Assembly: GCA_900551945.1 (NCBI GenBank)
Contig: URYE01000030.1
Location: 1-28,217, forward strand
DNA from: an uncultured Eubacterium sp.
GTDB taxonomy: Bacteria; Bacillota; Clostridia; Lachnospirales; Lachnospiraceae
Direction: 5' to 3'
DNA length: 28,217 nt
Made by a program: the position numbers and the translations under genes
Notes under the pieces: generated by a model
Told to the model about the DNA's origin: nothing
The model's database searches: none
What the model saw: only the letters and a program-made list of their open reading frames with translations
Shown here: positions 8,060-16,367 of the stretch, one piece after another
Layout: each line of letters starts with the position of its first letter
Position numbering within the stretch: the first letter of the stretch is position 1

Positions 8060-9088
8060 TTATAATACACCTTTTCTTTTAATATTTCCAACAAAACCTA
8101 ATAGATAATATGTAAGAATTATATTAACTGGCAATTGTACAAGATTTTTTATCATTCTTGATACAAAATAAAAATTAAAGCCTTTTCCATAAAGCATTGA
8201 AACCCAGTAAGTCCCCAAAAGACCATTTACAAGACAATTAACAATAGTCATTGCAATAACACATCTTACTAAAAATCTCACATCAAGTTCACTTCGCTTA
8301 CAAAGAATATATATCTGTACTGCGATATACACAACCATAACTGCTGTAATAGCCCAATAACCTAGATGTATTGTTGTAAATTTTTTGTCTGTATACATAG
8401 AAAGTCCGCTAATAAAACAACCAATAGTAACACATATAAGTGGAATAGTGTGTTTTGCCCATATATTCATCACAAGTGCTATAGCAAGCACTACAAACAT
8501 GATTATTGAAATAATAGCTGCATTTTGACATAACTTTATATTTGAAGCTATATTAAATGCACTTCCTGTAGCTATAAGCTCATTAGACTGCTTATCAACT
8601 ACTGTTGCAAATGGCATTGTAAACCATATGATAATACCAACGGCTGATATTACAGTTGTAAATATTCTTAAAATATTAGCCTTTGTCTTTCCAAATGATA
8701 TAACATCTCTTGAAAAGCCATGTTTTTTTTCAGTTACATTACTTTCTTTTCTTTTTGGAAATCTGTTGTAAAATGCTGTTCCATATATAAGCCCAGAAAG
8801 CATAGCACTTATAGTAAAGCCCGGAAAATATGCACCCGTTGGTTTAATTACATATTGCACGATATCACCAATACCGCCACAAATCATACCAACGATAGGG
8901 CCAAACAACGCTCCTGTTACAACATTTGCAAGAAATGATATTGAAATTCTTAAGGACTGTGTTACAGTAATTGACAAAAATACTGCCATAACTGTATGAA
9001 CAGCAACAAGAAGTGCAGCAGTTACTACTGACTTGAGATTTCTAAATTCTTTTGCAGAATTTGTGAAACTTTTGATAAAAACATTCAT
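8060..9088 (-). CDS. folT: ECF transporter folate-family S component with internal membrane insertion
   Basis: This is the membrane-embedded substrate-binding subunit of an ECF vitamin transporter, assigned to folate from its sequence and from the THF riboswitch upstream. Residues of about 10-108 (LRISISFLANVVTGALFGP, GDIVQY, KPTGAYFPGF) and 268-335 (NGLLGTYWVSMLYGKGF, IKNLVQLP) match the two halves of a normal FolT of about 170 residues. Between them lies an extra segment of about 160 residues (about 109-267) with roughly four hydrophobic helices, so the protein has 342 residues. I know of no function for the insert. The reading frame is intact and both halves keep their motifs, so this looks like a real fusion. 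The shared energising subunits EcfA and EcfT are not in the window. The start is fixed by AGGAGGT at 9097-9103. Confidence 0.85.
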   Translation of the reverse strand: MNVFIKSFTNSAKEFRNLKSVVTAALLVAVHTVMAVFLSITVTQSLRISISFLANVVTGALFGPIVGMICGGIGDIVQYVIKPTGAYFPGFTISAMLSGLIYGTAFYNRFPKRKESNVTEKKHGFSRDVISFGKTKANILRIFTTVISAVGIIIWFTMPFATVVDKQSNELIATGSAFNIASNIKLCQNAAIISIIMFVVLAIALVMNIWAKHTIPLICVTIGCFISGLSMYTDKKFTTIHLGYWAITAVMVVYIAVQIYILCKRSELDVRFLVRCVIAMTIVNCLVNGLLGTYWVSMLYGKGFNFYFVSRMIKNLVQLPVNIILTYYLLGFVGNIKRKGVL

Positions 9089-9096
9089 AAAAAAAT

Positions 9097-9160
9097 ACCT
9101 CCTTTGCAGATACTCGAGCTCTACATAAGAGGTATAATTATTGAATTATCCGATATGTAG
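9097..9160 (-). promoter_or_regulatory. Expression platform of the THF riboswitch (SD/anti-SD switch)
   Basis: In the folT leader RNA, AUACCUCUU (9127-9135) can pair with the Shine-Dalgarno region AGGAGGUAU (9095-9103), hiding it. A competing hairpin pairs CUACAUA (9154-9160) with UAUGUAG (9121-9127) and would free the Shine-Dalgarno sequence. The CUACAUA strand shares two bases with the 3' strand of aptamer stem P1. Ligand-stabilised P1 should therefore weaken the freeing hairpin and turn translation off. Pairings are read directly; the direction of control is an inference. Confidence 0.65.
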
Positions 9161-9255
9161 CAGCGGGATGCGAACTATGTACCGCAAGAAAACTTTTCGT
9201 CCAAATGACAACTCCCTGTTCATTTAGCACTTAACGCACATAACTCTACTCTGCT
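9159..9255 (-). ncRNA. Tetrahydrofolate (THF) riboswitch
   Basis: The 97-base leader element matches the class I THF aptamer as I remember it. It has a closing stem AGCAG/CUGCU (9251-9255 with 9159-9163), then GAGUAG, the conserved GCGUUAAGUG, a GGGAGUUGUC segment, GGACGAA, and a 3' CGCAUCCCGCUG strand. It sits in the 5' leader of a folate-family ECF S component, the standard partner of this riboswitch. Confidence 0.88.
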
Positions 9256-9300
9256 TTTAATTAATTGTATTAGTTATATTTATTATATAACTTGTCACAG

Positions 9301-9329
9301 ATTATACTGTATACAATCACATTTGTAAA
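9301..9329 (-). promoter_or_regulatory. Promoter of the riboswitch-folT-yfcE unit
   Basis: On the minus strand, TTTACA (9324-9329) and a perfect TATAAT (9301-9306) are 17 bases apart. Transcription would begin near 9294, about 40 bases before the aptamer. Confidence 0.75.
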
Positions 9330-9364
9330 TAACAATATTGTACTTTTTTAAATACCTTTTAAAA

Positions 9365-9934
9365 TTAAATATTCTCCTTTTCATTTTCCTGCTTTTCTTC
9401 TTGTTCTTCGCTGACTTCTTCATCATCGTCTTTCGCAATAATATCTTCAAAGTCGTCATCATCATCTACATAAAAATTAACAGGTATAATCTCGATATTA
9501 CTTAACACAGCCTTTCCAATAACATAAACTGTGTGTATTCCTTCTTCATCAACATTGTCAACAAGATTTTTAACACCGCTTAATGTCTTTTCAATATCAC
9601 TTGTTGCATTAACACCCTCTGGAAGAATAATTGTAACATTACTTGCTTTACTTGTGAAATTAATATATACATCTTTTTCAAATACTGCAAGTCCTAAATC
9701 AATTACAGTTTTTGAACCAATAGCTTTAACTTCACAGCCTGTAAATTCTTCATCTTCTATTTCTACAATCTTCTTGTCAAAAATAGAATTATACTTCTTA
9801 ACTTCTGCGTCTATGCTATCATTTTCTTCCTGAATAAACTGCTTCTTTACATTCTTATACTTATTGTAGCCCACTTTACCTGCTACTGCAATAGCACCTA
9901 TTCCTGCTATTGTTTTCATTAATTTTTTTGCCAT
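9365..9934 (-). CDS. Hypothetical membrane-anchored protein with LiaF-like beta region
   Basis: This 189-residue protein starts with a hydrophobic, glycine/alanine-rich segment (about residues 5-20) that could be a membrane anchor. A helical linker follows, then a beta-rich core (about 60-150) whose pattern of alternating hydrophobic residues recalls the C-terminal domain of LiaF/YvqF-type cell-envelope stress proteins. The end is a very acidic tail (about 156-189). The LiaF resemblance is from pattern only; no LiaRS-type two-component genes are near. The function is unknown. The gene is isolated, with 264 bases of AT-rich DNA between it and queH. Confidence 0.65.
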   Translation of the reverse strand: MAKKLMKTIAGIGAIAVAGKVGYNKYKNVKKQFIQEENDSIDAEVKKYNSIFDKKIVEIEDEEFTGCEVKAIGSKTVIDLGLAVFEKDVYINFTSKASNVTIILPEGVNATSDIEKTLSGVKNLVDNVDEEGIHTVYVIGKAVLSNIEIIPVNFYVDDDDDFEDIIAKDDDEEVSEEQEEKQENEKENI

Positions 9935-10100
9935 AATAACAATCCTGCTACCAAAATCATATACAAGTATGTATATGTTAGATTACTTAATTTATAAATT
10001 CTTATTTATAAGTATTCACCTAAATAGCTTTTCCTTTCCTAATATTTTATAATTTAATATCTAATTTTTAATTTATATAATTTATTAAAAAGTCAATCAA

Positions 10101-10179
10101 ATATTCACAATTGTATTTTCTTACTAATAACATTATTACTACTAATCCTTTTTATCAAAAGTAACTTAAATGTGAATAT
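10101..10179. repeat. Interrupted inverted repeat downstream of queH
   Basis: ATATTCACA (10101-10109) and its exact complement TGTGAATAT (10171-10179) flank about 61 bases of AT-rich DNA just past the queH stop. It could be part of a terminator structure or a site for the gene at 9365-9934. Apart from this, I see nothing in the 9935-10198 gap. Confidence 0.3.
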
Positions 10180-10198
10180 ACTTAATTATAACTTACAA

Positions 10199-10816
10199 TC
10201 AGCGAGAATATACACAACCACAATAATTTTGTCTATACAAATTATATTCCTTTGATAGTTGTATTGACCTTTTGTAACCTTCTTTTTTCTTAAAATCAGA
10301 TAAAAGATACTCAACTCCATATTCGCTAGAAAGCTTTAAACCTATTTCATTAAGTTTAACACTGTTCTTTAAAGGACTTATTGTAAGTGTTGTTGTAAAA
10401 TAGTCAAAATCACCTAAAGCGGCTCTTTTAGCTGTTTCTCTTAATCTTAACTCATAACAGATAAAACAGCGTTCTCCACCCTCTTTGCAAGTTTCATAAC
10501 CCTTTACAGCATCATAAAATACTTTCGTATCATAATCACCCTCAATAAATGAAACCTTATGCTTTGCAGGAAATTCTTTTATAAACCTTTGCTGTTCTGC
10601 CACTCTCTTTTTATATTCTTCTTCCATTGAAATATTAGGATTATAGTAAAATACTGTTATTTCAAAATACTGTGACAGATATTCAATTACATAACTGCTA
10701 CAAGGAGCGCAACAACTGTGAAGTAATAGCTTAGGAACTACTCCATCTTTTTGAAATAATTGTATCTTTTTTTCTAATTCTTTTTGAAAATTTCTCTGTT
10801 CAAATGGAACTGCCAT
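10199..10816 (-). CDS. queH: Epoxyqueuosine reductase QueH
   Basis: This is a 205-residue QueH (DUF208) enzyme, the non-orthologous replacement of QueG that reduces epoxyqueuosine to queuosine in tRNA. The signature cysteines are present: Cys35, Cys36 and Cys39 (HSCCAPC), Cys110, Cys117 and Cys120 (RCFICYELRL), and Cys199 and Cys201 near the C-terminus (YCGC). These bind the iron-sulfur cluster and the second iron in the characterised enzyme. The protein is cytoplasmic. It lies 30 bases after hisC and is probably on the same transcript; the pairing has no obvious metabolic reason. Confidence 0.93.
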   Translation of the reverse strand: MAVPFEQRNFQKELEKKIQLFQKDGVVPKLLLHSCCAPCSSYVIEYLSQYFEITVFYYNPNISMEEEYKKRVAEQQRFIKEFPAKHKVSFIEGDYDTKVFYDAVKGYETCKEGGERCFICYELRLRETAKRAALGDFDYFTTTLTISPLKNSVKLNEIGLKLSSEYGVEYLLSDFKKKEGYKRSIQLSKEYNLYRQNYCGCVYSR

Positions 10817-10846
10817 ATATAATCTCCATTCTAAATTACATTTTCC

Positions 10847-11902
10847 CTATGCAACAATTTCTGCAAGTGCTTCAAAAAGCTTATCCATCTGTTCTTTTGT
10901 ACCAATTGTAATTCGTAAATAATTATCAATAATCGGCTTATTAAAGTATCTTACATAAATGTTTCTTTTCTTTAATTCTTTAAATATCTTTGAAGCTGGC
11001 ACACTTTTATGTGTTGCAAATATAAAGTTTGCTTTTGAGTCTGGGAATGAAAAACCTAATTCCCCAAGCTTTTCTTCACTATACTGTCTTGTGTTTATAA
11101 TTTCATTAACACACTTCTCAAAATATTCTTTATCTTTTACAGCTTCAACTCCATAAGCAAGAGAAGTTGCGTTCATAGTATATGAATTAAATGAATACTT
11201 AACGTCATTAAGTGCTTTAATTAATGCCTTATTACCAAAAGCATATCCAATTCTCATACCTGCCATAGAACGTGACTTTGAAAACGTCTGTACTACGAGT
11301 ACATTTTCATACTTATTAACAAACTCAAGCGCAGACTTTCCACCAAAGTCAATATATGCTTCATCAATAATTACAACAACATCTTGATTGTGCTTAATTA
11401 TATCTTCAACCTTATCAAGCTCCATATAAAGCGCTGTAGGTGCATTAGGATTAGGAAATATTACACCGCCATTTTCCTTGTAATAATCTTCTGGCTTAAT
11501 CTTAAAATCACTGTCAAGTTCAGGTGTTTCATAAGGTATTCTATACAAGTCTGCCCATACACTGTAAAATGAATATGTTATATTGGGAAATAGTATTGGC
11601 TTTTTAGAATTAAAAAATGTAAGAAAACACATTGAAATAACATCATCAGAACCAACTCCAACAAATACTTGCTCTTTATCCATTCCATAATAATCTGCAA
11701 TTGCATTAACAAGGTCAGAAGCTTCTGGGTCAGGATAAAGTCTTAACCTATCCATATTAAATCTGTTAGCTGCCTCTAACGCCTTTGGTGTAGGGGGGTA
11801 TGGATTTTCATTTGTGTTAAGCTTAATTACGTTATCTTGCTTTGGCTGTTCTCCCGGAACATAAGGTTCAACTTTTCTTATATTATTTTCCCATTCTCTC
11901 AT
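10847..11902 (-). CDS. hisC: Histidinol-phosphate aminotransferase
   Basis: This 351-residue PLP-dependent fold-type I aminotransferase makes histidinol phosphate from imidazole-acetol phosphate in histidine synthesis. The motifs are clear: LNTNENPYPP at 28-37, PNAPT near 152-156, Asp180 (VIIDEAY) for the PLP ring nitrogen, the PLP lysine Lys209 (TFSKSRSMAG), and Arg217 (MRIGYA) for the cofactor phosphate. The length is normal. No other his gene is in the window, so it is either a detached HisC or a HisC-like paralog for a similar substrate such as aromatic amino acids. There is no T-box or leader peptide in the short upstream gap. It is followed by queH. Confidence 0.9.
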   Translation of the reverse strand: MREWENNIRKVEPYVPGEQPKQDNVIKLNTNENPYPPTPKALEAANRFNMDRLRLYPDPEASDLVNAIADYYGMDKEQVFVGVGSDDVISMCFLTFFNSKKPILFPNITYSFYSVWADLYRIPYETPELDSDFKIKPEDYYKENGGVIFPNPNAPTALYMELDKVEDIIKHNQDVVVIIDEAYIDFGGKSALEFVNKYENVLVVQTFSKSRSMAGMRIGYAFGNKALIKALNDVKYSFNSYTMNATSLAYGVEAVKDKEYFEKCVNEIINTRQYSEEKLGELGFSFPDSKANFIFATHKSVPASKIFKELKKRNIYVRYFNKPIIDNYLRITIGTKEQMDKLFEALAEIVA

Positions 11903-11974
11903 CGTTTAATTCCACCGTCCTTAATATTTACTGTATTACACTAACGTATATTATACTTAATATTAAAAATATAA

Positions 11975-13780
11975 TCAATACTTTTTATTCTTAAACACAC
12001 CAACTCTAAAAGGCACATAGTATACAACTTCATAATCTTCACTATCAAGATATGTATTGACATTATACTCCGTAGTCGCCACTCTTAAATCAAGTACTGT
12101 ATACTCCGTTTCACTTTCTTTATCAGTATAATACAATTCGTAAAGTACATCCCTATTAGAAAGTGCAGGACATAAAAATGTTGTCGCAGTAACCGACGCA
12201 TTTTCTGGAACTGAACTTACAGCTTCGTCAAGCACCTTGTATATAGACCTTTCATATTTGTCAGAATAATAATTATAATACTTCTCCACTTTTTCTGATA
12301 CAAGCGTTATAAAAAACAATGATGAAGCTACTGTCACCATTGGTATTATACGGCTTCTAAGCTTTATATCAATATCGGCTACATTTCTTACTGAAAGATA
12401 AAAAAGCAATGCTCCCGAACCAAATACATATTGAAAATATATACTGTGAAAATACTGATAATCTGACATAAGATTAAAAAGCACATACGGAATAAAAAAT
12501 ATAAATCTATACCACTTTTTTGAAAACAATGGCATAAAACAAAGTGGCGCAAGTGTCTGTATGATAAATTCTATTTTTTCCTGCTGCATTATCTGTGTAA
12601 GTATATAGGCAGGATTGGTAATAACTGTTCGTATTATACCAACCATACTCCCACCGCCACCATATATCATATTGTCAAATCTATATGACATCACACCTTC
12701 ACCGATTTTAGAAAGAAGCTCTGTTGTAAATATAAAATATAAACCCGATATTACTATAATAAATATACTTTTTTTATACATTTTCTTATAAAATAAAGTA
12801 TATAATCCAATACAAACTGCATATACTGCTGCATCTTCTTTTACACCAAGCAAAAATACAGTACTTATTATAATTCCAATCCAACTTTCCTTTTCACAGT
12901 AATAAAGCAAAGTAAAAATACAAAGTGGCAGAAAAATATTTTCATGTATATCATAAAAACAACCGCCACTTACAACGGGATATAATAAATAAGCTATACA
13001 AAAAAGAGCTGTTTCAAACCTTGAAAGCTTTAAATGCCTACAAATTCCCGCAAGTGGAAAAACGGCAAGTCCTATAACTAAAGCCTGCGCAAATTGAAGT
13101 GTAGCCGCCGATTTATACAACATATACAAAGGCAATATACAATAAAATATTGGTGAAATATGAACACAAAAATGCGAAAGCAGCACATCACGTTCGCTTG
13201 TTGTTTTCATTGACAAATCACTACTCATATAGTGAAACATTTGCGAAAAAAGTCCCAAATCAAAATTAGGTGAAGAATATGTAAGATACTTTAACACAAG
13301 ACTTCCACCTATAACACCTACAAATGTAACAAAGCCTATCGCAAGTATTAGCTTATATGTGACACTGTGTATTTTAATAAGCTGTGTATTAACACCCTCA
13401 AAACAATAAGCTACACTAAACACCATAAGCCCTGCAACTAACAGACAATAAAATGTATTATCATACTGTGCTGTTATTATAATACTATAGAAAAATGTTA
13501 CTACAAAAAGCATAACTTTTTCAAGCATTGGCTTTTTTAGTTTCATGTATACAGCATACAAAATCACAGCAAGTCCTATTATGCAAATAATATCAAATAA
13601 ATAATTAACTTGCCCTGTAAAGTTCAAATTATCTACCGTATACCCTTGCTTAATATTAATAAAAAATGTCTGCACAACACTAACAAAACACCACGCCATA
13701 ACTATACTTATAACGCAGTGTCTTAACGAAAACCCATTCTTCAATTTAAAAAACAACTTTCCAATTCCACCAAACACCAT
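11975..13780 (-). CDS. DUF2079 family multi-pass membrane protein
   Basis: This 601-residue protein has about a dozen hydrophobic helices and a soluble C-terminal region (from about residue 505). The sequence FDLGLFSQMFHYM, followed by HFCVHISPIFYCILPLYML, is the hallmark of DUF2079 proteins. That family has the look of membrane glycosyltransferases of the GT-C fold, with the aspartate in the first outside loop, but I know of no demonstrated activity. The start at 13780 follows the hydrophobic layout. A fold-back element lies just upstream. Its downstream neighbour is hisC, 72 bases away. Confidence 0.82.
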   Translation of the reverse strand: MVFGGIGKLFFKLKNGFSLRHCVISIVMAWCFVSVVQTFFINIKQGYTVDNLNFTGQVNYLFDIICIIGLAVILYAVYMKLKKPMLEKVMLFVVTFFYSIIITAQYDNTFYCLLVAGLMVFSVAYCFEGVNTQLIKIHSVTYKLILAIGFVTFVGVIGGSLVLKYLTYSSPNFDLGLFSQMFHYMSSDLSMKTTSERDVLLSHFCVHISPIFYCILPLYMLYKSAATLQFAQALVIGLAVFPLAGICRHLKLSRFETALFCIAYLLYPVVSGGCFYDIHENIFLPLCIFTLLYYCEKESWIGIIISTVFLLGVKEDAAVYAVCIGLYTLFYKKMYKKSIFIIVISGLYFIFTTELLSKIGEGVMSYRFDNMIYGGGGSMVGIIRTVITNPAYILTQIMQQEKIEFIIQTLAPLCFMPLFSKKWYRFIFFIPYVLFNLMSDYQYFHSIYFQYVFGSGALLFYLSVRNVADIDIKLRSRIIPMVTVASSLFFITLVSEKVEKYYNYYSDKYERSIYKVLDEAVSSVPENASVTATTFLCPALSNRDVLYELYYTDKESETEYTVLDLRVATTEYNVNTYLDSEDYEVVYYVPFRVGVFKNKKY

Positions 13781-13821
13781 AAAACTCCAACTCTCACCAT
13801 CAACATCTCATACTCTGCCCC

Positions 13822-13950
13822 ACTATATAAATCAAATACACCATCAAAAAACAATTAACTATATTTGCATGACAATAGCGAACACTCTTGTTCCATAATA
13901 CCATACAAACATAGTTAATTCTACTTTTATTGATATATATTCATAAAGTA
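13822..13950. repeat. Fold-back element, copy 2 (decayed)
   Basis: This is recognisably related to copies 1 and 3. It has ACTATATAAAT at the left, AATACACCAT, a core with TATTTGCATGACAATAGCGAA, the CTTGTTC loop side, and a right arm with ATACAAACATAG. The outer ends no longer pair well, so it looks like an older, decaying copy. Confidence 0.65.
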
Positions 13951-14007
13951 CCACCACCACTCTCACCAAAAAAGCTTTCACATTTTACCCAAGTCACCAA
14001 CGTAAAT

Positions 14008-14164
14008 GGAAGATAGCAGTACTATATAAATTAAATGCACCATTAAAAGAACAGACAGCTATATTTGTATGACAGTAGCGAACACCCTTGTTCGATAATG
14101 GCATACAAATATAGTTGGTTGTACTTTTACTGGTGTGTGTATTTATATAGTACTGCTATCTTCC
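14008..14164. repeat. Long fold-back element, copy 3
   Basis: This is 157 bp with perfect ends: GGAAGATAGCAGTACTATAT at 14008-14027 and its complement at 14145-14164; pairing goes on into the arm. The core (about 14060-14110) matches copy 1 almost base for base, including the GAACA/TGTTC tip and the same internal mismatches. It begins 24 bases past the ROK stop, a terminator-like position. Confidence 0.85.
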
Positions 14165-14188
14165 CCACCAAAGCAAAATATGAAAGCC

Positions 14189-15379
14189 TTATATCCCCCT
14201 TATAAAGTCCCCTAAAAATGTTAGTGCTGCCCCTGTATCGGACTGTTCTACTGTACATTTTGCAAAACTTAAATAAGAAGCATCCGTATCAAAACAATAC
14301 TTACTAATAAGACGTTTTCTAATCTCAGCTTCATAATTCTTAAGGAAATACGAAACTGGTCCACCAAGAACAATATCACCGTCACACATTATATAGAGAT
14401 TGTTAATTCCTGTAGTAAGATTATCAAGATATTCATCAAATACCTTTGCAAATCCTTCATCACCATTTTTAAGACGGCAAAAAAATTCTACAAGAGATAC
14501 GTCTAATTCTTCTGATAACTTTTTCGCTGAAACATAAGCTTCAAAACAACCCAACTTACCACAAGTACACAACTTGCCATTAGGATGAAGTGTCATGTGA
14601 CCAAATTCACCATAGCGGTTATGCTTTCCCTGCATAATACGTTCATTAGAAATATAAGAACCACCTACACCCGTATTAAGCATAAGATACAACTTGCCAT
14701 CTTCACTTGAAGTCATAAGGTGCTTGTTAAATTCTTCTATTGTAATATTCTTATTATCCTTGCTTTCTCTACCAAACCAGTATTCAGCATAAGAATTTGC
14801 CTTTGCGTCATTCATTGCAATACACTTATAAGGTATTCTTGAAGTTATTGCACTTACTGGATAATTGCGAATCCCCATTGTCGGAGCTGATACAATAATT
14901 TCATTATTCATATCAAATATACCGGGAACTGTTATGCCAACTCCAAGTATATCTTCGCTATCGACATTATTTCTTACAACAACATCATCTACAAGCTTTA
15001 CAATAGTGTCAATATATTCATCATTATCAGAAAAATCAACACTTGCTTTTTCTGAGCAGATAATATTACCCTTTAGATTAACTAATGCTACTTTTATATC
15101 AGAAATAGATAAATTAACACTAATTGCACACTTAGACATTCCACGAACTATAATAGCCTGTGCTTTTCTTCCACCTGTAGACTCAAAATTACCTTCAAAT
15201 TCAATAAGCCCATCATTTGTAAGTAACTTAAGATTTTGGTTTACTGTTGGAAGCGATAACTGTAAAATATCAGCAATTTCTTGTCTTGATATCTTATCAG
15301 TATAATGAATAAGTCTAAATATTCTATTTTTATTAAGTCTTTTTACATCGGTTGTAGTTATCTTTTCTGCTGTAATCAT
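14189..15379 (-). CDS. ROK family transcriptional regulator (XylR/NagC type)
   Basis: This 396-residue ROK repressor has an N-terminal winged helix (about residues 15-75; SRQEIADILQLSLPTVNQNL is the helix-turn-helix) and a C-terminal sugar-kinase-like domain. The zinc motif CxCGxxGCxE is complete (Cys271, Cys273, Cys278), with the GEFGH motif at 257-261. Such proteins release DNA on binding a sugar or sugar phosphate. Its place at the end of the GH31-TRAP-xylB-transaldolase locus suggests that it controls that locus, in the manner of XylR, an inference. A palindrome (15420-15429) just upstream may be its own operator. Confidence 0.9.
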   Translation of the reverse strand: MITAEKITTTDVKRLNKNRIFRLIHYTDKISRQEIADILQLSLPTVNQNLKLLTNDGLIEFEGNFESTGGRKAQAIIVRGMSKCAISVNLSISDIKVALVNLKGNIICSEKASVDFSDNDEYIDTIVKLVDDVVVRNNVDSEDILGVGITVPGIFDMNNEIIVSAPTMGIRNYPVSAITSRIPYKCIAMNDAKANSYAEYWFGRESKDNKNITIEEFNKHLMTSSEDGKLYLMLNTGVGGSYISNERIMQGKHNRYGEFGHMTLHPNGKLCTCGKLGCFEAYVSAKKLSEELDVSLVEFFCRLKNGDEGFAKVFDEYLDNLTTGINNLYIMCDGDIVLGGPVSYFLKNYEAEIRKRLISKYCFDTDASYLSFAKCTVEQSDTGAALTFLGDFIRGI

Positions 15380-15419
15380 TAATTAACCCTACCTTATTTA
15401 TTTTTTAATACTTAAGTGA

Positions 15420-15429
15420 ACGATATCGT
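15420..15429. promoter_or_regulatory. Palindrome ACGATATCGT upstream of the ROK gene (possible operator)
   Basis: A perfect 10-bp palindrome, GC-containing in AT-rich surroundings, lies 41-50 bases before the ROK start codon. On the minus strand it overlaps a possible -35 region (TTTACG), with TATTAA 16 bases further on. A repressor bound here could block transcription, as in autoregulated ROK genes. Confidence 0.35.
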
Positions 15430-15441
15430 AAATCTTAAAAT

Positions 15442-15577
15442 AAAAGTATTATATAAACAACCAAAAAAAGCACAATCAGCTATATTTTATGTCTTAACAA
15501 AACAAACACGTTTACTGTAAGCCATAAATATAGCCGAATGTTCTTTTTAATAACGCATTAGTTTATATAATACTTTT
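15442..15577. repeat. Fold-back element, copy 4 (diverged)
   Basis: This is 136 bp with perfect 17-bp ends (AAAAGTATTATATAAAC at 15442-15458 and its complement at 15561-15577). The inner arm sequences AATCAGCTATATTT and AATATAGCCGAATGTTCTTTTT correspond to those of copies 1 and 3, but the tip is different. It lies 55 bases after the transaldolase stop. Confidence 0.7.
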
Positions 15578-15631
15578 TAATTTTACTAAAGTCTTTAACA
15601 ATGCAAAATACAAAAATTAAACTATATGATA

Positions 15632-16285
15632 TTATTCACCAAACACAGCCTTATAATCCTTTTGGAACTTTTCAATACCTGCATCTGTTAATGGGTGATG
15701 TACCATTTGCTCTATAACCTTATATGGAACTGTTGCTATATCTGCTCCTGCTAATGCGCAGTCAGTAATATGTATTGGATTTCTAACACTTGCACAAATA
15801 ATCTCTGTCTGTATGTCATAGTTACTAAATATATCAACAATTGTATTGATAAGGTCAATCCCTGGCTGTGATATATCATCTAATCTTCCAAGGAATGGTG
15901 ACACATAAGCCGCACCTGCTCTTGCTGCAAGAAGTGCTTGATTAGCTGAGAATATTAAAGTTACATTTACCTTAATTCCTTCTGATGAAAGTACTTTAGT
16001 AGCCTTAAGGCCTTCAACTGTCATAGGAATTTTAACAACCATGTTAGGGTGTATTGCAGCAATCTGTCTTCCTTCTTCAATCATACCTTCTGCATCAACT
16101 GTAGTTGCCTTAACTTCACCACTTATTGGGCCATCAACTATTTGAGTAATTTCTTTGATTACTTCCTTAAAATCTCTACCTTCTTTAGCAATAAGTGATG
16201 GGTTAGTTGTAACACCACATATAACTCCCATGTCATTAGCCTTCTTAATATCCTCTACATTAGCTGTGTCAATAAAAAACTTCAT
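15632..16285 (-). CDS. Transaldolase, small FSA/TalC type
   Basis: This 217-residue class I aldolase of the fructose-6-phosphate aldolase/transaldolase subfamily has the Schiff-base lysine at Lys85 (VVKIPMT), together with FIDTAN at 4-9, [13 protein letters not shown] at 24-36, and SPFLGRLDD. Bacterial members of this small type usually have transaldolase activity, linking sedoheptulose 7-phosphate and glyceraldehyde 3-phosphate to fructose 6-phosphate and erythrose 4-phosphate. Next to xylulokinase this fits pentose catabolism through the pentose phosphate pathway. The gene is separated from xylB by 237 bases with a hairpin, so it may have its own promoter. Confidence 0.9.
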   Translation of the reverse strand: MKFFIDTANVEDIKKANDMGVICGVTTNPSLIAKEGRDFKEVIKEITQIVDGPISGEVKATTVDAEGMIEEGRQIAAIHPNMVVKIPMTVEGLKATKVLSSEGIKVNVTLIFSANQALLAARAGAAYVSPFLGRLDDISQPGIDLINTIVDIFSNYDIQTEIICASVRNPIHITDCALAGADIATVPYKVIEQMVHHPLTDAGIEKFQKDYKAVFGE

Positions 16286-16340
16286 TTTTTAAAATCTCCT
16301 TTCACTACACTGAAATTAAAATATTACTGCTATCTTAATT

Positions 16341-16367
16341 TATCAGAAAAAACTTTTTCTTCTGATA
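16341..16367. promoter_or_regulatory. Hairpin or operator-like inverted repeat before the transaldolase gene
   Basis: TATCAGAA and TTCTGATA form a perfect 8+8 inverted repeat with an 11-base loop, 56-82 bases upstream of the transaldolase start. It could be an operator or a leader hairpin. It has no clear relation to the other repeats in the locus. Confidence 0.35.

Larger units (their letters stand above)
13781..14188. other. Gene-free stretch holding two fold-back elements
   Basis: The 408 bases between the DUF2079 start and the ROK stop have no credible gene. They are almost filled by two adjacent fold-back elements (13822-13950 and 14008-14164) in the same orientation, separated by about 57 bases. 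Confidence 0.7.

Noticed and set aside
11903..11974. T-box or histidine leader before hisC
   Set aside because: The gap is only 72 bases and shows no T-box motif, histidine codon run or terminator.
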